Origin: DATJMJ01 sp035503915
Lineage (GTDB): Bacteria; Actinomycetota; Acidimicrobiia; Acidimicrobiales; Palsa-688
Direction of reading: 5' to 3'
Length of the DNA: 64,000 nt
Assembly: GCA_035503915.1 (NCBI GenBank)
Contig: DATJSU010000050.1
Span: 4,909-68,908 of the forward strand
Shown here: positions 59,179 through 64,000 of the stretch, in pieces
Numbering within the stretch: the first letter of the stretch is position 1
How the letters are laid out: each line of letters starts with the position of its first letter
Notes under the pieces: generated by a model
What the model was told of the DNA's origin: nothing
The model's database searches: none
What the model saw: the letters and a program-made list of their open reading frames with translations, nothing else
Position numbers and translations under genes: made by a program

Positions 59179-59424
59179 CGGTTCGCAGGATCCGACTGAG
59201 GCCCCTCGGTCCGCAGTCTCATGAGCACACGGTGCGCCTCTCCTGCCGCGCGGCTGCCTGTTCACCGGCCGCCGAGAACCACACCATCGGCATGACGACG
59301 AGTCACCCTGTCGCTGGTCAGGCTCGACATGCATGAGCACCGATGGCGGGGCACGCAAAACGAAAAACGCCGCGGCAAGCGCCACCATTCGGGGCTCAAT
59401 CACACTCTTCCGGGGAGGGCAACG

Positions 59425-59523
59425 ATGGCAGAGACCATTGTCAAGGCGACCGCCGGCCTCGTCCAGAGCGAACCGGCAGGAGATGCGGTGGTCGTTCGCA
59501 CTTCGAGCCCGGTGGACAGATGA
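59425..59523 (+). CDS. 32-residue small ORF coupled to the next gene
   Basis: MAETIVKATAGLVQSEPAGD begins this 32-residue frame, which has GGGGAGG 6 nt before ATG 59425 and overlaps the following gene as ATGA (59520-59523). The good ribosome binding site and exact overlap argue for expression, possibly as a coupling cistron. No family is recognised. Confidence 0.5.
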   Translation: MAETIVKATAGLVQSEPAGDAVVVRTSSPVDR

Positions 59524-59750
59524 CCGGCGCAGACCCCGGTCCGCTGCGGTGGCGCTATGAGATCTGTGTCGGCGGCCGCCTAGGCGAGACGATCCGCTCC
59601 GCGTTCCCGGCTCTGGGGGCCCAGGTACGGGCCGATAACACGATCTTGTCAGGTGTGCTCGCCGACCAGGCCGCCCTCTACGGGCTGCTCGCGCAGATCG
59701 AGGCGCTTGGTCTCGAACTGATCGAGGTCCGTCGCCTACGGCCAGCTTGA
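59520..59750 (+). CDS. Small conserved-looking actinobacterial protein
   Basis: A 76-residue protein beginning MTGADPGPLRWRYEICVGGR. The segments GRLGETIRSAFPALGAQVR and LADQAALYGLLAQIEALGLE, then LIEVRR, look like small ACT-like or BLUF-unrelated dimeric folds that I have seen as short conserved actinobacterial proteins, but I cannot name the family. It overlaps the 32-residue ORF by 4 bp. Confidence 0.6.
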   Translation: MTGADPGPLRWRYEICVGGRLGETIRSAFPALGAQVRADNTILSGVLADQAALYGLLAQIEALGLELIEVRRLRPA

Positions 59751-59865
59751 CGACAGCGCCAAGGACCGGAGGTCCAGGCCTGGCGCGCTGGCTGCCCCCG
59801 TCGTTGCCGGCCGAACGACATCACCTCGACATCGGAAAAAGACAAAGAAAAAAGAAGGAGCCATC

Positions 59866-60033
59866 ATGAACAGCACTGGGGGCGCGTCTCGCCCTCTTAG
59901 GACCACAAGCGGGGCAGCGGCGCAACGCTGGTTTTCTTGCACTACTGGGGCGGCTCCGCCCGTACCTGGGATCTCGTCACCGAGCGGCTGGCCAGCGGGG
60001 ACATGCTCACCGTCGACTTCCGCCGCCACTCCC
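59866..60033 (+). pseudogene. Alpha/beta-hydrolase N-terminal remnant
   Basis: An ATG at 59866 has an excellent AAGGAG site. Its frame (MNSTGGASRPLRTTSGAA) soon becomes unlike any protein, while the +1-related frame reads GATLVFLHYWGGSARTWDLV, the oxyanion-hole HGG-type start of an alpha/beta hydrolase, then ERLASGDMLTVDFR. The catalytic Ser, Asp and His region is not found in any frame downstream. It is a frameshifted, truncated relic. Confidence 0.5.
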
Positions 60034-60259
60034 CCAGCCCGAGGATGGCACCGTTGCACACGAGCAAGCCAGCCGCGGCGACGGGCTTGGCGAACAGGGC
60101 CCGACTCGTGCTCGAAGGCCAAGCCCAAGGTGCCGACAGCGCGACGGCATTAGCGACGTGGAGGCCAACAACAAAGGCCAGGCGCACCGCGGGCTGTCCT
60201 CCTGGGTCGAAAGCCAAGAAGAGCCTCTCCTCCTCACTCACTGTGGCCGATAGGTAGGT

Positions 60260-63200
60260 GTGACTGGCGTCGTCGGGAGACCTAGCCGCCCACGCGTCGG
60301 GCTCGTCGACGGAGCGAGCCCTCCCGAGGAACCAGTCTGTGCGGGGCGGTCCCGAGCTGGCCGCGGCTGGTTGGTGGCAGTCCTGCTGGTGGCTCTCTTA
60401 GGGTCAGCGATCGTTGGGGCGGGAGCCTGGTATTGGCACGCGCGCAACGTTTCTCAGGCGCAGGCGCAGTTCCGCACGCAGGCAGACGAGTTGTCTGGGG
60501 ACGTGTCCAACGTCCTCCTCCGCTACGAAGACCTCCTCTCGGGCTCCGCCGCCTTGTTCCACCAGGGCGTCGTCACGCGCGCTGAGTACGACGCGTTCCT
60601 CGGCTCGGTCGGCTTCGGGTCCTCCCGCTTCCCGGGCTTGCTAGGTGCCGGGCTCATCAAACGGGTGCTGGCGGACCAGCTCCCTGCCTTCCTCGCCTCC
60701 CTTCGAGCCGACGGCATCGCCGTCGGCTCGATAAGCCCCCCAGGCCGGCGCGCTGCGTACTGCCTCGGCAGCTACGCCGACTGGAGCAACCTGAGCTTGA
60801 CGATCCCGCTCTTCGGCTACGACTTCTGCACCGTGGCCCCGCTGGCCAAGGTCCTCTCCCAGGCAACCACGACCGCACAGGAGCAGGCCCTCAACGGCAG
60901 AGTCCTCGGCCCCGACTACGGGCCTGACTTTGTGCTCGTCCAGCCGGTCTACAGCGGTTCGCCGTCATCTGTTGCCCAGCGCCAGGAGCGGGTGACGGGT
61001 TGGGTCCTGGCGATCGTCAATGGGGCTGGGCTGCTCAAGTCGATCCCGCTCGCCCAAGGTGTCCAGTTCATCGTCTCGGCCGCAGCGAGCGGGGGGCGCC
61101 AGGCGCAGCCGGTCCTGCGGGCGCCCCTATCGGTTACACCAGGCGGCACCTGGGCGTTCAGCAGGAGGATCGATGGCTATGGGAGCTGGAGCATCCGTTT
61201 TAGAGCGGCAAAGGGGTCGCCACTGCCAGGAGGTGGCCTCACGGGCCCTCTCGTCTTGCTCGCCTTAGGCCTCCTGGCGGTCGGCCTGCTCTCGAGCCTT
61301 CTCGGGAACCAGTCGCGGGCGCGGGCGCGCGCTCAAAAGGAGGTAGCCGAGGCGACACGGTCGTTGCGCTCGAGCGAGCAAAGGTTCCGAAAGCTCCTCG
61401 CCAACTCGAACGACCTGATCGCGATCGTGAACGAGAACGCGGAGCTGATCTACGCCAACCCGGCCGGGGAGCGGATGCTCGGGCGAGAACCTGCCGAAAG
61501 TGTCGGCCGCAACATGATCGAGCTCATCCACCCCGACGACATCGGTAGGGCCGCGGAGGCCTTCGCCAGGGACATCTCGACGCGCGGCCCCAACCCTCCC
61601 GGCACCTACCGGTTCCGCACCGGAGCGAACGAGTGGCGCCTGCTCGAGGTGGTGGGGACGAACTGCCTGGACGAGCCGGCTATCGGGGGCATGGTGATAA
61701 ACGCCCGCGACGTGACCGACAACGTCCGCCTCGCACGAGCGCAACGCACGCTGAGCGCGACCATCCACGTCGTCGTCCATGCAGTCGACGAGAGCACTTT
61801 GCTTGCAGACGTCTGCCGCATGATCGTCGAAGTCAGCGACTGCGGCTTGGCCTGGGTCGGCTACGTCGAGCACGACGAAGCCTCCACCATCCGACCGGTG
61901 GCCTGGACGGGCATACCAGAGCTCAAGGAGAAAATCCCCCTCAGCTGGGCCGACAACGAGCTCGGGCAGGGCCCAGCTGGGGTGGCTGTCCGCACTCGGA
62001 GCATCCAGGTTGTCAACGACCTGCGGCTCGCTCCCTATTTCGCAGCGCGGCAGGCCACTAACGAGAAGTACCACCTGCGCTCGTGCTGCGCCATCCCGCT
62101 CGAGATCGCCGGCGAGGTGGTCGGTGTGCTCGGCATGTACGCCTCGTCGCCCGGTGAGTTCGACACACCAGAGGTCACTCTCATGGCCGAGCTTGCTTCG
62201 GAGCTCGCATTTGGCATGGAGCGACTGAGGAACGCCGGTTCGCTCAGGGCGAGCGAGGAACGTTTCCGGGCCCTTGCGGACGCGGCCCCTATCGGTATCG
62301 TCGAGGACCCCGGCGACGGCGTCAACTATGCCAACCCCCGCATCGGCGAGATCTGCGGGCGCGACCCCGAGGCCCTCATGGGCAGGGGTTGGGTCGAGGC
62401 TGTGCACCCCGACGACAGGGCGGAGCTCCTCGCGTTCATCGAGCGCCACCGGCCGGGGCGGACGAGCGTGACCACGACCTTCAGGATCTTGCGCCCAGAC
62501 GGCGAGGTGCGACATGTGCGGATGTCAAATGCACCAAAAGGCCTCGGTCGCGACGAGGGTTACGTGACGACCATCGAGGACATCACCGATGAAGTGCACG
62601 CCCGCGAGGAGCTCACCCACCAAGCCTTCTACGACGCCCTCACCGGCCTGCCGAACCGCGCGCTCTTCCTCGACCGCCTGGAGCAGGAGCTGGCGCGGCA
62701 CCGCCGAAAAGGCTCCAACATCGCCGTGCTCTTCCTCGACCTCGACCGGTTCAAGCTCGTGAACGACAGCCTCGGGCACGAGACCGGGGACGCCGTGCTG
62801 AAGGAAGTCGGCGAGCGCTTCATGCGCGCCACGAGAGAGGGCGAGACTGCTGCCCGCTTCGGCGGTGACGAGTTCATGTTCATCATCCGCGAGGTGAAAA
62901 ATGTCGAAGGCGCCGTGACGGCAGCCAAGCGGCTCCTCGCCCTGTTGGAGCCGCCGGTGCGCTCGGGGGGCCACGACCTGACCGTGACAGGCAGCATCGG
63001 TATCGTCATCCCGGCGTCGAGCTGCGATGCGGCCATGGTCCTGCGTGACGCCGATACCGCGATGTACCAGGCCAAGGACGCAGGGCGCAATACGTACGCG
63101 ATCTTTGACGAAGGCTTGCACCGGCGCTCGATCGCGCGCCTGACCCTGGAATCCGAGTTGCGCCGGGCGCTGGAACGCGGCGAGTTCGAGGTCTATTACC

Positions 63201-63964
63201 AACCAGTCGTCGAACCCGTCACCGGGCGCCCCTTCGCCGCAGAGGCGCTCATCCGCTGGAACCACCCGACCCGTGGGCTCGTCCCGCCGCTCGACTTCAT
63301 CCCCGTCGCCGAAGACTCGGGCCTCGTCAGGCCGATCGGGAACTGGGTGTTCGAAGAGGCCATGGCCCAGCTGGCGGCATGGGACTGCGCCAGCGACGGG
63401 CCACGCCTGCAGGTACTGGCCGTCAACCTCTCGGCTCAGCAATTGGACGACCCGCACACAGCCGGCATCGTCCGCGAAGCCATCGAGCGGTTTGGCATCA
63501 CCCCGGCCCGCGTGGCACTCGAGATCACCGAGTCCGTGCTCATGGCGGACAACGCTTCCACTCGGAGCTCACTACGGGTGTTCAAGGACCTCGGGCTGCG
63601 AGTGGCGATCGACGACTTCGGCACGGGTTACTCTTCGCTCGCTTATCTGCACACGCTCCCGGTGACCACGGTCAAGGTCGACCGCTCCTTCGTGTCGCGC
63701 TTGGGGAGCGAAGACGACTCGGCTCCTGTCGTCCACTCGATAATCGAGATGAGCCACGCGATGGGGCTACTGGTGGTGGCTGAGGGAGTCGAGGACGAGC
63801 TCCAACGGGCGCTCGTCTCAGACCTCGGATCTGACCTTGCCCAGGGTTACTATTGGGCCCGGCCAATGCCCGCCGGCGAGTTCGCCGACCTGTGGCGCCG
63901 TTCGGGGCAACAACGAGCCGGCACGCCCAGGCCCACAAGGCTGATCAAATCGGGGAGGGGCTAA
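60260..63964 (+). CDS. Membrane CHASE-PAS-GAF-PAS-GGDEF-EAL c-di-GMP signalling protein
   Basis: A 1234-residue membrane receptor predicted to make and/or break cyclic di-GMP. TM1 (37-57), then an extracytoplasmic CHASE-like sensor (85-290) with LLRYEDLLSGSAALFHQGVV, then TM2 (328-350). Cytosolic part: PAS (374-490), GAF (495-650), PAS (667-785), GGDEF (788-950) with intact RFGGDEF near 866, EAL (from about 965) with AEALIRW near 993 and DDFGTGYSS near 1118. Both catalytic domains look complete. From PAS onward it aligns closely with the protein at 347-3445. GTG 60260 is the start; the gene has no cotranscribed neighbour in the window. Confidence 0.93.
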   Translation: MTGVVGRPSRPRVGLVDGASPPEEPVCAGRSRAGRGWLVAVLLVALLGSAIVGAGAWYWHARNVSQAQAQFRTQADELSGDVSNVLLRYEDLLSGSAALFHQGVVTRAEYDAFLGSVGFGSSRFPGLLGAGLIKRVLADQLPAFLASLRADGIAVGSISPPGRRAAYCLGSYADWSNLSLTIPLFGYDFCTVAPLAKVLSQATTTAQEQALNGRVLGPDYGPDFVLVQPVYSGSPSSVAQRQERVTGWVLAIVNGAGLLKSIPLAQGVQFIVSAAASGGRQAQPVLRAPLSVTPGGTWAFSRRIDGYGSWSIRFRAAKGSPLPGGGLTGPLVLLALGLLAVGLLSSLLGNQSRARARAQKEVAEATRSLRSSEQRFRKLLANSNDLIAIVNENAELIYANPAGERMLGREPAESVGRNMIELIHPDDIGRAAEAFARDISTRGPNPPGTYRFRTGANEWRLLEVVGTNCLDEPAIGGMVINARDVTDNVRLARAQRTLSATIHVVVHAVDESTLLADVCRMIVEVSDCGLAWVGYVEHDEASTIRPVAWTGIPELKEKIPLSWADNELGQGPAGVAVRTRSIQVVNDLRLAPYFAARQATNEKYHLRSCCAIPLEIAGEVVGVLGMYASSPGEFDTPEVTLMAELASELAFGMERLRNAGSLRASEERFRALADAAPIGIVEDPGDGVNYANPRIGEICGRDPEALMGRGWVEAVHPDDRAELLAFIERHRPGRTSVTTTFRILRPDGEVRHVRMSNAPKGLGRDEGYVTTIEDITDEVHAREELTHQAFYDALTGLPNRALFLDRLEQELARHRRKGSNIAVLFLDLDRFKLVNDSLGHETGDAVLKEVGERFMRATREGETAARFGGDEFMFIIREVKNVEGAVTAAKRLLALLEPPVRSGGHDLTVTGSIGIVIPASSCDAAMVLRDADTAMYQAKDAGRNTYAIFDEGLHRRSIARLTLESELRRALERGEFEVYYQPVVEPVTGRPFAAEALIRWNHPTRGLVPPLDFIPVAEDSGLVRPIGNWVFEEAMAQLAAWDCASDGPRLQVLAVNLSAQQLDDPHTAGIVREAIERFGITPARVALEITESVLMADNASTRSSLRVFKDLGLRVAIDDFGTGYSSLAYLHTLPVTTVKVDRSFVSRLGSEDDSAPVVHSIIEMSHAMGLLVVAEGVEDELQRALVSDLGSDLAQGYYWARPMPAGEFADLWRRSGQQRAGTPRPTRLIKSGRG

Positions 63965-64000
63965 GGGCCGAGCGCCCGAACGTGGGACCCCCACACCCGT

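Noticed and set aside
59942..60241. Minus-strand hydrophobic open frame as a membrane protein
   Set aside because: It overlaps the alpha/beta-hydrolase relic, lacks a ribosome binding site and its hydrophobic stretches are broken by Pro and Arg; not convincing.

Overview
The window is GC-rich and coding-dense. A cobalamin riboswitch of actinobacterial type, an F420-type (LLM class) oxidoreductase, VapBC, BmrR-like MerR, LacI and MalT-like regulators, and many secreted repeat proteins suggest an actinomycete (Actinomycetota). A deep lineage such as Acidimicrobiia is possible, but the sequence alone does not prove it. No rRNA, tRNA or CRISPR array was recognised.

Region 1 (347-3445) is a soluble GAF/PAS/GGDEF/EAL protein. 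A longer membrane-bound paralogue (60260-63964) sits at the other end of the window.

Region 2 (3723-26348) reads as one catabolic island for an O-methylated sugar or polyol. It has a ribose-type ABC importer (binding protein, permease, ATPase), a LacI regulator with two near-identical 16-bp operators, an L-rhamnose-type mutarotase, a cupin isomerase-like protein, a zinc polyol dehydrogenase, an SDR and a xylulokinase. It also carries two chemically different candidate demethylation routes. One is an O2-dependent route, a membrane desaturase/hydroxylase fused to a Rieske domain (MocD-MocE-like). The other is a corrinoid route with two UroD-family methyltransferases, a corrinoid protein, a MetH-activation-like protein and a RACo-type ASKHA ferredoxin activator, plus a small cysteine-rich partner. 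Inside the island a cobalamin riboswitch (about 6960-7165) precedes two overlapping mini-ORFs and then a fused NCS1 permease-PfkB kinase. I infer that this fusion may import and phosphorylate a cobamide precursor such as alpha-ribazole, to supply cofactor to the corrinoid enzymes.

Region 3 (24722-34450) is the island edge and a gene graveyard: a beta-propeller fragment, a chimeric UroD-like gene carrying the desaturase N-terminus, an integrase remnant with a 30-bp tandem repeat, a frameshifted GNAT, a DinB fragment, a broken DUF5131-TcmP pair and a frameshifted P-loop fragment. Among them lie intact genes: a secreted protein with a JAMM-like motif, VapBC, an F420-type oxidoreductase and a secreted beta-propeller.

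Region 4 (34478-60260) is mostly cell-surface and regulatory: secreted proteins with Cys-pair repeats, a cyclase-NB-ARC-TPR regulator, a lipoprotein plus a large phosphoesterase (phospholipase C family), a MalT-like LuxR regulator, three small membrane proteins, a MerR regulator, and a run of secreted BNR, FN3 and IPT proteins. It ends in small genes and an alpha/beta-hydrolase remnant before the second c-di-GMP protein.
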